From positions 146,655-210,654 of the forward strand of contig ML977004.1 of NCBI GenBank assembly GCA_010015675.1: a stretch of 64,000 nucleotides of DNA. The letters run 5' to 3'. Both the position numbers and the translations under genes were made by a program. The DNA is from Byssothecium circinans. Lineage: Eukaryota; Ascomycota; Dothideomycetes; Pleosporales; Massarinaceae. Shown piece after piece: positions 52,241 to 64,000 of the stretch. A model generated the notes under the pieces. The model searched no databases. It was not told the DNA's origin and worked only from the letters and a program-made list of their open reading frames with translations. Each line of letters starts with the position of its first letter. Positions within the stretch are counted from its first letter, which is position 1.

Positions 52241-55144
52241 TTAATACTCAAAATCATCATCAACACTCGGCCCCTTCGTCTTCCCCACACTCTCCTGCCT
52301 CTGATACATCTCCGCAATCATCCTCGACGAGCTCGCCTGATCCGGCTTCTTATCCTCCCTCTCCTTGATAAACCTCGGAAACCTCAAACTCACGCCCTTG
52401 CCCCCACTCCCCACCTCATCCGCGGCCGCTCTATACCGCGGACTTATCGTCAGGTCCGCAGTCTTGACTTCCCACACGTATTTGGGCTCGAACCAGACAT
52501 CGGGCTGGTCCTTGTTGCCGGTTGAGTGCGTGTAGAAGGGTTTGGGGCGGTCGATGACGATGTCGGAGAGTTGCGTGTGCAGGGTTTCAAGGATGGCTTC
52601 GCTGAAGCCGGTGCCGATGTTGCAGACGGTTTCGTAGTTTTGCGTGCTCGGGTTGTAACATGCAAGGAGGAAGGCGCCGTACCAGGAGGTGCGTTTTCCT
52701 TTTCCGTAGTAGGCGCCTAGGACGACGAGGTCGAGCGAGTCGCCCACGCCGGAGAGGTAGTCCTTTTTGACTTTCAGCCAGTTTTGGGAACGCTTGCTGG
52801 GTTCGTAGGACGATTCTGGTCCGTCGAGCATCTTCACCATGAGCCCTTCGCACGAAGCTTTTACGCTCTCTTCGAGGAGGGTTTGTATTTCTTCGAGCTC
52901 GTTGGTGTTGCTGAACTTGGCGAAGGCGAATTCGCCTTCTACGGGCTCGAAGGCGCTGAGGAGATGTTTGCGGCGGTCACGGAGAGTTTGATTAACGAGG
53001 GCCTGTGAACATTAGCGTCGATCACGGGATTGTGAGGATAGTGACATACCTCGCCATTGAGGTACAAGAGATCGAATGCGAACACGCAAACCTTGACCTT
53101 GACGTCCTCGACCTTGACATCCTTCCGCTTCCGTGTCTGAAGCTGTTGGAATGGCAGTACCTTCTTCTCCACCATATCCCAGGCCACCGACTCGCAATCC
53201 AGCACAAAGCTCTTCGTACCCTCCTTAACCCACGTTGGTAGTTTGGCCAAGATATCAGGGTACTTCTTTGAGAGATCTTCAGAGTTGCGGGAGAAGATGT
53301 TTGCAACGCCCCTCTCACTCTTACCTGCCATAGGCGCCGCGGTTGCAAGATCCATGGCAACATCATGAGCAACGAAGTGAATCTGTGCCCGCTCGCCGTC
53401 ATACTTGTATTCGCAGGTAAAGTCCTTGCCTTCGAAACGGTCGAGGACTTCGGTAATTGACTTTGTCGGTTTGGCCAACATAGGCTTGAGCGGTACACCT
53501 GGCTGAAGCTGGCAAGTCTCGTGTAGGTTCAGAATACCATGCTCAAGCATGGCCGGAATGATGACTTCCCAACTGGGAAGCTCACTATTACACTATTAGC
53601 GTTTCGCCACCCACGTACTCTAACGAGTGCATACCTGTAAACCGACTTCAAACTCGTCTCCGCTTGGGCCAAATCAGCTGTTGAAGGGACCTTGTTGCCC
53701 TTCTGCGAGAATTCATGGAACATGACAGCCTGGGCCAAAGACACCAAGACAGTCTTCTCAGCCAAACCAAGACGCAACTTGCCCTCAAGCGTCCGAACAA
53801 TGAACTTTGCTTCACTCGGACCGCCTTTGTCCTTGGTGATGTCGATGCCTTTGCCTGTATTATGAGCATCTGCGGCTGAGAGAAGCTTCTTAATACCGTC
53901 GACCTTCTTTGCCTGCGTGCCTTGTCCTTCAATCTTGGCAATTGTCATTAGACCTTTGTGAACACCAGGGACTGTGAGAGCCTTGGGTTTGAACATAGTC
54001 GGCTGCTTGGAACGACTCTTCGCAGCGACAAGACCAAGATCACCGACTTCGTTTTGGTCGTTCTTGATGTGCTGGAGACTCCTGCCAGTGCTTTCCGAGA
54101 CGGCCTTCATGATGATCGACTCGCCGATACCCAGTTCAATCCCTGCATAGTCCGCAGCGAGTTTGTTGATCATGAGGAGGATTGTAGGTAGAAGGTCGCC
54201 GGGTGTGAGACGGAGGACCTGGCGAAGGAATAGCGAGCAGTGGGCCATCATCTCTAAACGCTTCGTAGTCATTTCGATCTTCGAGAAGGTGGTGCAGAGC
54301 GCAGCGTATGGCACTGGCTCGCCAGGCTTCCAGTCCGGATAGGGATCTTTGCTTGTCGCACTCGTGAGAGTTGATTGAACCTTCTTCCGCGCCTTTGCCT
54401 TGACTTCAGGAGCCTCTTCCTCAGAGCTGGGCTCTTCTTCCTCCTCCTTTGCAGACTCCTCCTCTTCCTCCAGCACAGGCGACTTCTCAACCTCCTCCTC
54501 CTTGCTTTTGGAGGCTTTGACTGGCTCTGAAACCTCGTCTTCGTCCACCTTTGCAACCTCTTTCCTTTTGCCCTTGGTAGACTTGAACGGCGCTGCCACC
54601 TCCTCATCCTCATCAGAAGGTTCCTCATCCTTGACCTTCGCAGGGGCTTCCCTCATCTTCGGTGAGGCCTTCTCGATCTTCTTCGGCGCCGTTTTGACTT
54701 TCTTGGGCTCTGCTTTCCGTCGCTGCCTCTTAGTTGGCGGCTCGTCCTCCGAATCCTCCTCCTCTTCCTTTGCTTGTCTCTTCTTCCCTGCTTCCGTAGG
54801 TGGACTACTATCAACATCCATAGCCTCACCATCAGCATCTACCTTTTTTATGACATCAGCACCCCCCGCAGTATCAGTGTCTCCATCCTCTTCCTTTGTC
54901 CTCTCCTCTGGCGAAGATTTAGGCCCTTCCTTGTGCTCTTCCACTTCCTTAGCGGGTTTCGCTTTCGTCGCAAACGAGAGTTTCGACTGCGTAGTCTTCG
55001 CCGGCGCACCATTCGGTTTCCCGAAAAACTTGCTAGAATGAAACCTGTCAGCCTCTCTTCGTGAAAAAACCTAGCAACGAAACCCTACGTCAACGTAGTC
55101 TGAGAAGGCCTCACATACCCCAGAGTAGCCTGCTTGGGCGCCAT
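52241..55144 (-). CDS. DNA ligase I (replicative, ATP-dependent; Cdc9/Cdc17)
   Basis: Seals Okazaki fragments. A 26-nt first exon (55119-55144) joins an exon from 55032 so that the PCNA-binding box QATLGKFFGKP forms across the junction: MAPKQATLGKFFGKPNG. A long acidic/basic linker follows (residues about 20-230). The DNA-binding domain is around FSKIEMTTKRLEMMAHCSLF. The nucleotidyltransferase domain has KYDGERAQIHF with the adenylated Lys, FVLDCESVAWD (IIIa), EGLMVKMLDG (IV) and WLKVKKDYLSGVGDSLDLVV (V). The OB fold is at the end with SLRFPRFIKERE (motif VI). Introns lie near 53590-53635 and 52999-53050. The C-terminal SVDDDFEY is compact. About 900 aa. Confidence 0.93.
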
Positions 55145-55694
55145 AGCTACCGACCGACAGTAAGACCGCTCTTGCCGGCAATGATGCTGATGAAACTCTG
55201 ATTTGTGAAAGTGACGTGCATTCACCGGCAGAATCACAGCACAGTAGGACAATCGAGAAGAAGCGAGAGGGAATTGACGGAGAAGAGAGCGTGGAGTCAC
55301 AGTAGAATAGGCAGAAGCAGAGAGGAAAGCGCGCATAATTCTGCCAAGGGCAGTTGTTGAAGCACAGTAGGCACGCGTCGGGGTCGCGCCTGTTCGCGTC
55401 GCGGCGCGGTAGTCCATTCACGTGTTGCTCGCTGACATCACCGTTCCAATTGAACAGGGATGAGCTTCTGTTGGCGCCCTTCACAAGCATTTGTCGTCGA
55501 ATAATTGCAACACTGTCTTCTGCACATATCAATATCTGCTATCTTCGCAAATAAATCCCAAGCCTTTTGGAAAAGGACGCCATCTGAACCATCCTCCCCC
55601 TCACGCCACCAGACCTCAACCCATCACGCTGGCGAACCTTTTCTGGCAACAGGCGCCTCATCCCGCGCCGACACCCACACCATCATCCCAAACG
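55145..55694. promoter_or_regulatory. Divergent promoter between DNA ligase I and the Cid2/Mix23 gene
   Basis: 550 bp between the two starts. An ACGCGTCG motif at about 55373 fits the fungal MCB-type G1/S element (ACGCGT), which would suit a replication gene; by eye only. Confidence 0.45.
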
Positions 55695-56383
55695 ATGTCG
55701 CAACCGTCTTCCGCCCCACACCTCACGCCGCAATTCTGCTTCAACCAGACCGCCCTCCGAGGTACCTACCCACCCACCCATCCGTCTACCTTTCATCCTC
55801 CACCTCCACCTCCATCCACCCAACAACCAACTAACCAATCCCTCCAGACTTCCTCCGCCTCTCCCGCAGCACAACAGACGACAGCATAACGCAGAACCTC
55901 AACGCGCTCCTCACCCCGTCGTCCACATCCCCCTTCGACCCCACCTCAACCACCACACGGCCCCTCGCCCACCCAAGCTCCACCCGACAGATCCCCACCG
56001 CGCAATGCGACGCATTCAAACACCACATCCTCTTCCCCTCCTGGGCCGCGCGCTCCGACATCCTCGACTACTGCGCCGGCGTCGCCACGTCCCCCGACCC
56101 CGACGACCCCGACAGCGTGCTCCGCCAGATCGAGGACGAGAAGGTGCGAGAGCGCGTCGTGGACGAGCGGTTGGATCCGTATTCGGGGCGGTATTTCCCA
56201 AGGGAGGCACGCACGGAGAGCTTGGCCATGTTGATGCGGAATGAGAGGGCTGTGGAGAAGATTATCAGGGCGAGGACGTGGGGGGTTGTCGGGGAGAGGT
56301 GTGAGGATGGGACTGCGGGTGGAGAATCGGCGGAGACGGCGTTTGATAGATGGCGGAGGGGGATGCAGGGGCGGAAGTCGTAA
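55695..56383 (+). CDS. Cid2/Mix23 family protein (mitochondrial intermembrane space)
   Basis: Exons 55695-55761 and 55848-56383. The family, named caffeine-induced death protein 2 in fission yeast and Mix23 in budding yeast, is linked to mitochondrial protein import stress. Visible features: HLTPQFCFNQTALRDFLRLS, TTDDSITQNLNALLTP, CDAFKHHILFPSWAARSDIL, DYCAGVATSPDPDDPDSVLR, RERVVDERLDPYSGRYFPRE and ARTESLAMLMRNERAVEKII. The CF and DYCAG/CDAF cysteines would form the family's conserved Cys pairs. ATG 55695 (AACGATGTC) is the only reasonable start for exon 1. The C-terminal 40 residues are Gly/Glu-rich and variable. Confidence 0.88.
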
Positions 56384-57474
56384 TTAGATGGGGAGGCTTA
56401 TGGGAGAGTTATAGGATTGAGATTTGGGTCTTGTGGAGAAGAGGAGGCATAGAGAGGCATGTTTTGAATGATGGCAATTCCACTCCGACTACAGCATGGT
56501 TATAGAAGCGCTTGGTTTGTATAGATATAGCGTGTTGAGCATCTCCACGGCGTTGCGCACGGAAAAACGATACAATTGTTGTAATAATATATGCGCGAGG
56601 GGAACCCGAACCTTTCGCCGTGATAGCGGGAGGAAACCCTTTTTTTCATTTTATTTTCCAACTTTTTGCGCGACCGCCGATATCGACGTCAACGGCGATG
56701 TAGGAAATGAAATGTACTTTTTCCTCCAAGCACAAACGCAGGCTGCTGCGCAACACGAGTTTTTTTTTTTTTTTTTAAATTTTTCCGTGTCGAAAAACTC
56801 AACATAGCGTATCCGCAGACTTTTCCATCCCCCATCATCCCCCTTCGACCTCCATCCTCTCCCCGAGAGCTGCATTACACATCAAGCACATCACACTCGA
56901 AAAAAACGCCACGCGAACAGAAGTATATCAATGTCCCACCCATCCCACAACTCCAGTCCATCTTTTCACGGACAAAACGCAGTTGAGAAGGAAGAACGGT
57001 TGGGTTTCTTTCTACGGGGCCGGGAACGGAGGGCTATCTATTGAACAGAAAGAAGCATAACCCTCAGCAAGTCGCTGTGATGCGAAGCCACGATAGTAAT
57101 GGTATGTAGATTACCAACTGATGATGGAGATCGAAGAGAGACGCGAGGGCGCGGGCTTTTTGTACGAGAGGGATGCGGTCTGTGCATGGAGCTAGTTAGG
57201 TAAGCAAGCGCTTGGCAAGCGAGGGATTTTGGCGCATGTGCGTGGGCATGACAAAATATGTTGAGCATTTTGGTATTTTGAGATTGCGTCAATACAGTCG
57301 CATTTATGGGTATAGTGAGCACGCGGAATTAAACTTCAAACGGGTATGGGCGACATGATTCATTGACTAGCTGTATAACTGCCCATTTCACGAGTTGTCG
57401 AGTTCCACATCATGACCGCAGCAGGAAATCATCAAAGATCCCCACCCTATCATACCCAAAACTTCCGACACCCT
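56384..57474. other. Intergenic region between convergent genes, with a long poly-T run
   Basis: 1.1 kb with no gene recognised. A pure T run of about 17-18 bases lies at 56760-56777, followed by TTTTAAATTTTTCC. Short overlapping ORFs on both strands are unsupported. Confidence 0.45.
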
Positions 57475-58242
57475 CTAGTATAGACGCTTGGGAGGAGACA
57501 TGGTAGCCTTGATGGTCAAGCTACCCACGTTCTGCCACCCCTTCTTCAGCAGCGAGACGAGGTAGTTGATGCTCAACATGATGTTGGAGATCAACTCGTC
57601 CTCCGTCATGCCGACGTTGCCAACAGCGACACCCATGCATAGCACCTTCTTCAGCTGGAACTTGATGGTAGACTTGACCTCGGTGATCTTGTTGTTGAGG
57701 TCCTCAGCGTGGGAGACGGGCGTGGGGAACTTGCCGGCCTTGGAGAGACCGGGGCCGAGGAGACGGGGAATCTGCTTGATGAGGGCATCTGAGGAAACGA
57801 AGGCGTCGTACTTGCGCGCGAGCTTCTTGATGAGCTTCTTGTTCTTGTTCAGCTTCTTCAAGTCGTCGGCGGACATGGCATCGACGCCGTGGTGCTTGGC
57901 ACGATCGATGTCGTGCTGGTCACCGAGGACGCACTGCGATTGGATTAGTTGCTGTCTGGAATCTTCAACGCAAGGCGGAGACATACGATGGCCATGCGCG
58001 GGCGTGGGACGGTCGGGAGCTTGACGGTTCCAGAGAAACGCTTGTCACGCTGGGGGTCGTAGTTCTTGAGGCCAATCTGGAGCTCGACCGTCTCCAAGAA
58101 GTTTCGCTTCTTGGTCTCATTGCTGTACTCGAGGAGTTCCTTGACGTTCGAACGAACGCCTGCGACCTACGGGTATTAGTTGACGATCAAATAGGCCGAC
58201 GAGAATCGGTGTAGTAGGTGTGCTCACAGAAATTTTCGACAT
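57475..58242 (-). CDS. 60S ribosomal protein uL1 (L10a / Rpl1)
   Basis: L1-stalk protein of the large ribosomal subunit. Three exons: 58228-58242 (MSKIS), about 57986-58166 ([20 protein letters not shown], then [20 protein letters not shown]) and a final exon from about 57934 ([99 protein letters not shown] and C-terminal [10 protein letters not shown]). The [14 protein letters not shown] block is the L1 signature. Length about 217 aa, standard. Short introns right after the start are typical of fungal ribosomal protein genes. Confidence 0.95.
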
Positions 58243-58923
58243 GGTGATGATGTCTCCCAAGGGATGCTGAGTCTTTCCTTTGGTAGTTCTGTGGCGGATA
58301 TGTGGTTTGGAAAAGAAGACAGCGGTGGAGGGCGAACTTTTGTGGTGAGTTTCGCTTACACAGGCCGCTAACCTTATTAGGGATATGCCTTGGCGCTAGA
58401 TTTCGACAGCAACGCTTCAAATGTCCAGGAATTTCAGGCGGAAGCTACAGATTCACGAAACAGAGGCCGATCTTTTCAAAATATGATTCATTACTCGCAC
58501 TTGGTATACTCCTACATCGCTACACGGCCATGCAATCCCGTTGTTTTACATGATAACTTTTCTCACTTTTAAGAAAGATTCATCGCTCCGGACCATGCAA
58601 GAAGACCCAAACTCCATGCCGTGGTGTCTGCAAACATCCAAATATGTAGAATATGCATCCGAGAAGGGAAGGGGAGGGAAGGAAAATGCAAATGATACTG
58701 TTCCAATGGGTATCGCATCAGAGGCCAAACGCCCTTGCAGTGCACCCATCAAAAGAAATAACCAAACCGGGAAGGGGTATGTAAAGAGATGAGAGACGCT
58801 GCCACAAATCCGTGCCAGAAGCTCTCACGTTGCAAAAATTACACACAGATGTGTTGGTCCGAATGCGCATCCCTACGATCCAAAGCCGTGTCGAAAGGGG
58901 GCCTTGAAGCGAGCCGATGCCCT
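58243..58923. other. Intergenic region, uL1 promoter and CNOT9 3' region
   Basis: No gene found. Ribosomal-protein promoter elements were not identified with confidence. Confidence 0.4.
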
Positions 58924-60189
58924 TTAGTGGAGCGGCATCTGGTTCTGCGTATCAACCACGTTGTCGGACAAGTTGATTAGCAGCTGCGCAAGGCAACGCT
59001 TAGTGGCAGCATCGTCGCGAAGGACAGATGAGAAGGTGGCATCGCGGAGAGGCTCAGGAAGGCATTGACGAAGAGCCTCGCGCGCACGCGCATTGTCGCT
59101 CAGACTGCAGTTGAATTAGCCGCGATACAACACTATGAGCGGAAATGCTTACCGAAGGAAACAGCGGACCACATGCTTAAGAAGGCGCACCGTCTGCTGC
59201 TCTACAAGCTGATTGACCATGTTGCTGAGGACAGTGCCTACAGCATAGAAGCGCTCGTATGTCTGACAGATGTAGGCAAGCCCGATATCGTCGAGCAGGA
59301 TCTTCTGCACGATGAAGATAGCAACGGTCTTGCTAAGCTCAGAGCCCGTCTCCATGATGCGTAAGCACAACGGAATGATCTCGGTAGTCAGCAGGAAGTT
59401 GATGACTTCCGACGAGTCGTTCTTGACGAGGGCGCCGATGACTCCGAGCGACGTGAGACGGAGATACTCGAATGGACGCGATTTTGAGGTCGTGTTGAGA
59501 AACGGGTAGAGGAATAGCGGAATGTGGGCTATTCGAGTTAGCAAGAGTCGCGCGATTGGTGTGTAGGATACATACCACTCAAGAAGAGGCCACGGGTCTC
59601 GGTATGGGACGCGACGCATTGCAGGAGCGCAAGAGCATTACACACGCGGTTCGAAGCAGCGGCCGTCAATTGCGAGGGGTTGAGGAGCGGGTAGACGGAG
59701 ATGATCTCCTGTAGCAGAGAAGCCATGACACCTGAAGCTGTTTAGTTGGTTGCGCAATGCACAGTTTTTGAAGCGCCTCTCACCGTATGAGTGCCAGAGA
59801 ATGAGGGCGAGCTCGGGCACCTGCTCACGTTTCTTGCTCAATTCCAGCAGCGCTGTCTCGCGCGTGCCCGTCTTCATCAGCTGCGCAATCCACTCCAGCA
59901 CGCGTCGGTTCTCGTCCGACATGCCGACCTCGTTGTTGCTCTGAGCGTCGTTGGCCGGTCCGCGGGGGATTATGCCGTTGCCGGGGACAGACGTGCCGTT
60001 TGTGTTTGCAAGACGGGTGTAGTGGTGCTGTTGCGCCTGAGCCGCGGCTTGAGCGGCCTGGGCGGCCTGGACTTGTTGAGCTTGGAGCTGGCTGTGCTGG
60101 GCTACATGGTGGTTGGGATGCTGGTGATGGCCTTGCGCCCAGTCACCCGGGTACTGGTGCTGCTGTTGTTGTGTGAGGTAGTGTTGCAT
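58924..60189 (-). CDS. CNOT9/Caf40/Rcd1, CCR4-NOT complex subunit
   Basis: Armadillo-repeat adaptor of the CCR4-NOT deadenylase complex. The N-terminus is a long Gln/His/Ala-rich tract ([33 protein letters not shown]). The conserved fold follows: [160 protein letters not shown] and [20 protein letters not shown], ending [18 protein letters not shown]. Three short introns. ATG 60189 starts within a CT-rich leader. All core repeats are intact. Confidence 0.94.
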
Positions 60190-60968
60190 TTGCGCAGGCG
60201 GTTGCGTTTCTACGTTTCGAGGTTTTGGCTTGGTTGTTCCCGAGGTTGTATGTGGAGGATTAGCAGGAGGCGTAGAGGCTTTATATAGCGATTACAGAGC
60301 GATCAGAACGGGCGGGGATGGTGTTGGTAAGGCGGCAGCGTGGGGAGGCGCGACGCAGGTGAAGGCGAGTGAAGGTGGTTGTGGTTGTTGGTTGTCTTCG
60401 AGCTTGCTTAAGAGAGGTGAGGTGGATCTAGGCGAGGAAAGCGCGACGCACCCCGCGGACTAGACGGCCTGGCTTGGCAGTCGGCCCGCGGGCTCGGCTT
60501 CACGTCTATTTTCTATTCGAAGATCCAGACTCCGATTCATGATTCCCTGTCCCCACGGCCTTCAAATACGGTGAGCGCAAAAGGTGCCGCCTTCATTTGA
60601 CTACCAACTACCATCACCCATCACTCGCTATCTAGTCTACAAACGAACCAAAGTGAAGGAGAAAAGGCTCCAAGCTCCATGAATTACAACGTCAATCAGT
60701 CTATGGACAGCACCGCTAGCCATGCTTCTGCCAAACCATGTCCCAAACGAATGATAAATAGATAGGCTGCCTTCAGAAAGCCAGTCCCCGCGTTTCCAAC
60801 AGGCCAGATGAGTAGATTACAAAAGAAATTCGTTCGTCATGTGCAGGCCTTCCACAAAGTCTTCCTCACAGTCTGTTGGTGCGAAGACGCATCCACTGCA
60901 AATAAATAATCACCTTTGCCATATTGATGTAGAAAGAAGAATGACATGTAAACGCATCGCTCCGTCGC
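60190..60968. other. Intergenic region, CNOT9 promoter and Kin1 3' region
   Basis: Same-strand neighbours. No gene is recognised; a TTTATATAGCG motif near 60281 may be a TATA box for CNOT9. Confidence 0.4.
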
Positions 60969-63900
60969 TCATAGACGGAGCTCCTGAAGAATCGTCTGTG
61001 CCATGGACTTGTACTGCCATGTGCCCCCGTTCACCTTCTTGAACTGAATGCCATGCAGCTGCAACAGAGGCACCTTGACAATCAGGATCTCGAAGATAAG
61101 CTCCATACTACTTCCCAGGTCGCTCTGTACATGCGTCGTGGTCTCGCCAGCGGGTACTGGACGGCGAGGTCGTGACCTTCTGTCATCCCTCTCTTCGACA
61201 CTAACATCCGAGTCGTCTGTGTTCGTGTAGCTGCGATCCACTCCTGAGGGATCCCTTTGTCCAGACCTTGGTGTGTGCGGAACACGGTGTTGCTCTTTGA
61301 CGTTATCTTGGTCTCGGCTCGCGTTGAACCCAGTGAAACTGATCCGCCGCTTGTGGCTCCCGCCCGTCGGAGTGTTGGGGGAGGGAGAGTCGACGACCTT
61401 TTTCAGGTCGATACTGGGTGTATGGCGGCACTTGAATCCGCCTTTGATTTCGCTATGCGAGATCCCAAGCTGATCCAGCACCCGTATCAGGTCGGATTGG
61501 ATGAAGAAAAGCGGCTTGCTACTGGTCGTAGATACGCTGAAAAGCCCTTTGAGAAACACAGGCTTCACAGAAGGATCCCGACCGCGAGGCTCTTCGACAG
61601 GCGGCTCAGCAAGCTCAGCATCCGTCTCCTCCGGAACGTTGGCTTCTCGTACCTGCTCCCTGCGTGCGCGTCGAGCTTGGATGCTTTCACGGCGGGCATG
61701 TCCGAGCGACTTGGTACGAGAGGCAGCATTGCGACGAGGGCTGGCCGACAGATCCTCAGAAGCAGCATCATTTGTCACTCTGGACTGTGGCGTGTTGATG
61801 CTTGACCTGTCAGATCCGCTCGTTGGTGGAGGGTGCCCTGGATTCTCCTGCGACCGTCCCCTGCGGCTCAATCTTCTCCTCAGATCGGCGCCATTAACAC
61901 TAGTGGAGCGGCCAAGTTTAAATTTGCGTGTGGTGCTGTTGGCACTGCTTGGTGTGGGTGGTGAAAGCAGCTCAGGTTGATTCGCGTCAGATGGCCGGAG
62001 GTGGGTAGGAGCATCTCCACGCGTCCGTCGCACGCTAAAGGACTTTCGCGGCGCACTGGAAGACTCTTTGGGGCCCGACACAGCGACGGATGGGGTGGGT
62101 GGCGGCGGCTGATCCCGATCGATATTCCGGTGCTTTCTGGTACTGAACCGTCGCAACAGACCTGCTGCTGTGCCCTCCTTCTTGGGTTGTTCTGCGGGAG
62201 GTGATAAAACTGCCGGGGAAATGGGAGGTGCCTTCAGGTTCAACTTCTGCAAATCCTCCGTGACTTCATCTTCGCCATGCGTTCGTGCTCTGGGCCGAGA
62301 TCTTCCTCCAGTTGGCTTTTCACCAGACATTTCATAAGCCGCCGAGTTGGTATACGCCGCCTCGGGAGCTGGTAAATCCGGCATCTTGAGCGGCTTCTCG
62401 CCCGGACTCTGCGGTACAGCAGCGGGTGCGGGATTTGCTTCTTGACGTTCACGGTCCCTCTTCTCGCGAACCAGGTAGTACACAGAAATAAGCGGACTAT
62501 AGGCGTTGGTCGGATCCAAACCTCGCTGGAGATCTTCCGAAGATGACGTGGGAAGCTGTTCCCTGCTGGACATTGAGTTCCTCCTCTTGTAAAAGTCAAA
62601 CATGCCGCGTTTCTTTTCCATCTCCGGAGTCTGTGCCGTCGTCCTACGGGCAGCTGTTCGTACTGCACGTTGATATTCATCGGATGAAATGACTTGTGTC
62701 AGCTGAGTCTTGATGTACTCGGAAGAGCCAAAGTCGAACCCGACCATCTTTTCAATGATGTCGTCGTCCAGGGGGAGTTGCAAGGGTTCTCTGTGTGGCA
62801 GGTAGTTCTCAGGCGAGCTATTGAACCCTTTCGTCAGCCAGGAGTGGGTCATGATCTCGCCTAGAGTAATGCGCTGAACAGGGTCGGTTTGCAGCATGCG
62901 GTGGATAAGATTACGGCACTCTGCACGTGGTTAGTAGTCTACCGCGAGACATTGAGAGGGGACGCACCAGTAGACAACCATGGTGGGTAGTCAACATGCC
63001 CTTTCTTGATCTTAGCATGCAATTGCGGCATGCTCTGGTCGTCGAACGGGACCTTGCCGCACACCAAAACGTAGAGGACAATGCCAAAACTCCAGATGTC
63101 TACTTCAGGCCCAGTGTACTGCTTTGCCTGCAAGAGTTCAGGCGCAGCAAAGTAGAGGCTACCACAGAATGTCTTCAGCAAACTGCGGGGCGAAAAGAGG
63201 TTGCTAAGGCCGAAATCGATGATCTTAATATCACCCGTTTTACTGATGAGAATGTTCTCAATCTTCAGGTCTCGGTGGACTATACTGTTGCGATGACAGT
63301 AGTCCAAGGCACTAGCGATCTGGCGGGCGAACTTGCGCGCCTGCTTCTCCTTCAGACGGCCGTGAGAGATGATGTAGTCCAGCATCTGACCCCCGTTGAC
63401 GTACTCGAAGAGCATGTACCAGTGGTAGTTGGTTCGAACGACGTCGCGCATCCCGCAGATGTAAGGATGGTTAAGAAGACTAACAATGGCAGCCTCTCGT
63501 TGGGTTCGGACTTCCTTGGAGTGGTCGGCTCGATCGCGGTCGGCCTGGCTGTTGTGGGTATCGGTCGATTGACGAGGCACTATCTTGACGGCAACCTGGA
63601 GAGGGTTAGCAAACCGTGCGTGTATGCATTTGTAGGTGGGCTACAGTACCTGCTCGCCCGACTCGGCATGCTTGGCCAGCTTCACCTTGCCCATGCTGCC
63701 CGCCCCAATTGTCTTCCCCAGTGCCCATAGCCCCGTGGTGGGTGCATTGATTGTTGTTCGACGCTTAGTCTGAGCGGGCTGGGTCCCCGCGCGCGCAGTA
63801 TCGGCTACTCCATTGATAGGCATGGCGGAGGCGGTGGACGCGTCGGAGGCATACCGTTGATGCCCTCGCCTACTAGACTCGGTGCGTGAGGGAGCAGGCA

Positions 63901-64000
63901 CAGCTCTGTCCCTGGACTCACTACGACGGGAAGCTGGGGCGGCGGCGGCGGCGGCGACGTTGGGCTGCTCGAAGTCGCGGCGGGCGACGTTGGCCAGATT
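60969..64000 (-). CDS. Kin1/Kin2-type Ser/Thr protein kinase (PAR-1/MARK family), 5' end outside window
   Basis: Membrane-associated polarity kinase with an N-terminal catalytic domain and C-terminal KA1 domain. The frame is open to the right edge (poly-Ala stretch near 63940) with no ATG in it, so the start lies beyond 64000. Kinase motifs: [20 protein letters not shown] (P-loop), [63 protein letters not shown] and [20 protein letters not shown]. The central region is Ser/Pro/Arg-rich. The KA1 end is [20 protein letters not shown], then [20 protein letters not shown] and QELRL. Introns are near 63589-63650 and 62917-62966. Kin1/Kin2 act on exocytosis and polarity in yeasts. Confidence 0.93.

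Noticed and set aside
54400..55041. Ser-rich 213-codon ORF on the plus strand opposite DNA ligase
   Set aside because: Shadow of the Glu/Lys-rich linker of the ligase on the other strand.
56760..56777. Poly-T run as a polymerase III terminator of an RNA gene
   Set aside because: No A/B boxes or RNA structure upstream.

Overview
The window is nuclear DNA of a filamentous ascomycete. Genes are compact and carry short introns of about 50-90 nt with GTATGT/GTAAGT-like donors and CTAAC-type branch points. The encoded proteins (Leo1, Mob2, Cid2/Mix23, Rtp1, a Kin1-type kinase, homogentisate catabolism, a GPI-anchored Cu-only superoxide dismutase) are typical of Pezizomycotina. About 50% GC gene-rich DNA is broken by a roughly 10 kb AT-rich block whose repeats carry C-to-T decay in CpA context, the mark of repeat-induced point mutation (RIP). 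This layout fits a Dothideomycete (Pleosporales-like) genome; that placement is inference.

Left arm (1-7.9 kb): the N-terminal part of a PAS/GAF sensor histidine kinase running off the left edge, an MFS sugar permease, an intron-containing tRNA-Pro(AGG), an alkaline ceramidase, and a possibly truncated small ORF.

Repeat block (8.0-17.9 kb): a 0.7 kb MITE with 148-bp inverted arms, then a nest of transposons inside one another. An outer element with an 8-bp target duplication (8728-17873) holds an old RIP-decayed mariner-like copy, which is split by a fresh mariner-like element M1 (TA duplication). M1 is split by an autonomous-looking hAT element (10527-16898; 8-bp duplication ACTTATAT; long inverted repeats; intact 776-aa transposase). 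The hAT is itself invaded by a second copy, M2. M2 preserves the uninterrupted version of the site where the hAT landed in M1, so the order of insertion can be read from the sequence. A 700-base run of N lies inside the hAT, between tandem repeats.

Right arm (18-64 kb): housekeeping and metabolic genes. In order: aldo/keto reductase, C2H2 zinc-finger protein, small membrane protein, CorA-like protein, DUF866 zinc protein divergent from SmF, Rtp1/TANGO6, GNAT acetyltransferase, RtcB-family RNA ligase, Cu-only SOD, Leo1 divergent from Mob2, ARF1, the homogentisate module, DNA ligase I divergent from Cid2/Mix23, ribosomal protein uL1, CNOT9/Caf40, and a Kin1-type kinase cut by the right edge. 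The homogentisate module is homogentisate dioxygenase and fumarylacetoacetase, divergently transcribed, followed by a CYP504-like P450 that probably feeds homogentisate into it. The dioxygenase carries an overlapping 83-codon upstream ORF.

Exon boundaries were placed by hand from splice consensus and protein continuity. Where a start or exon is uncertain, the entry says so.
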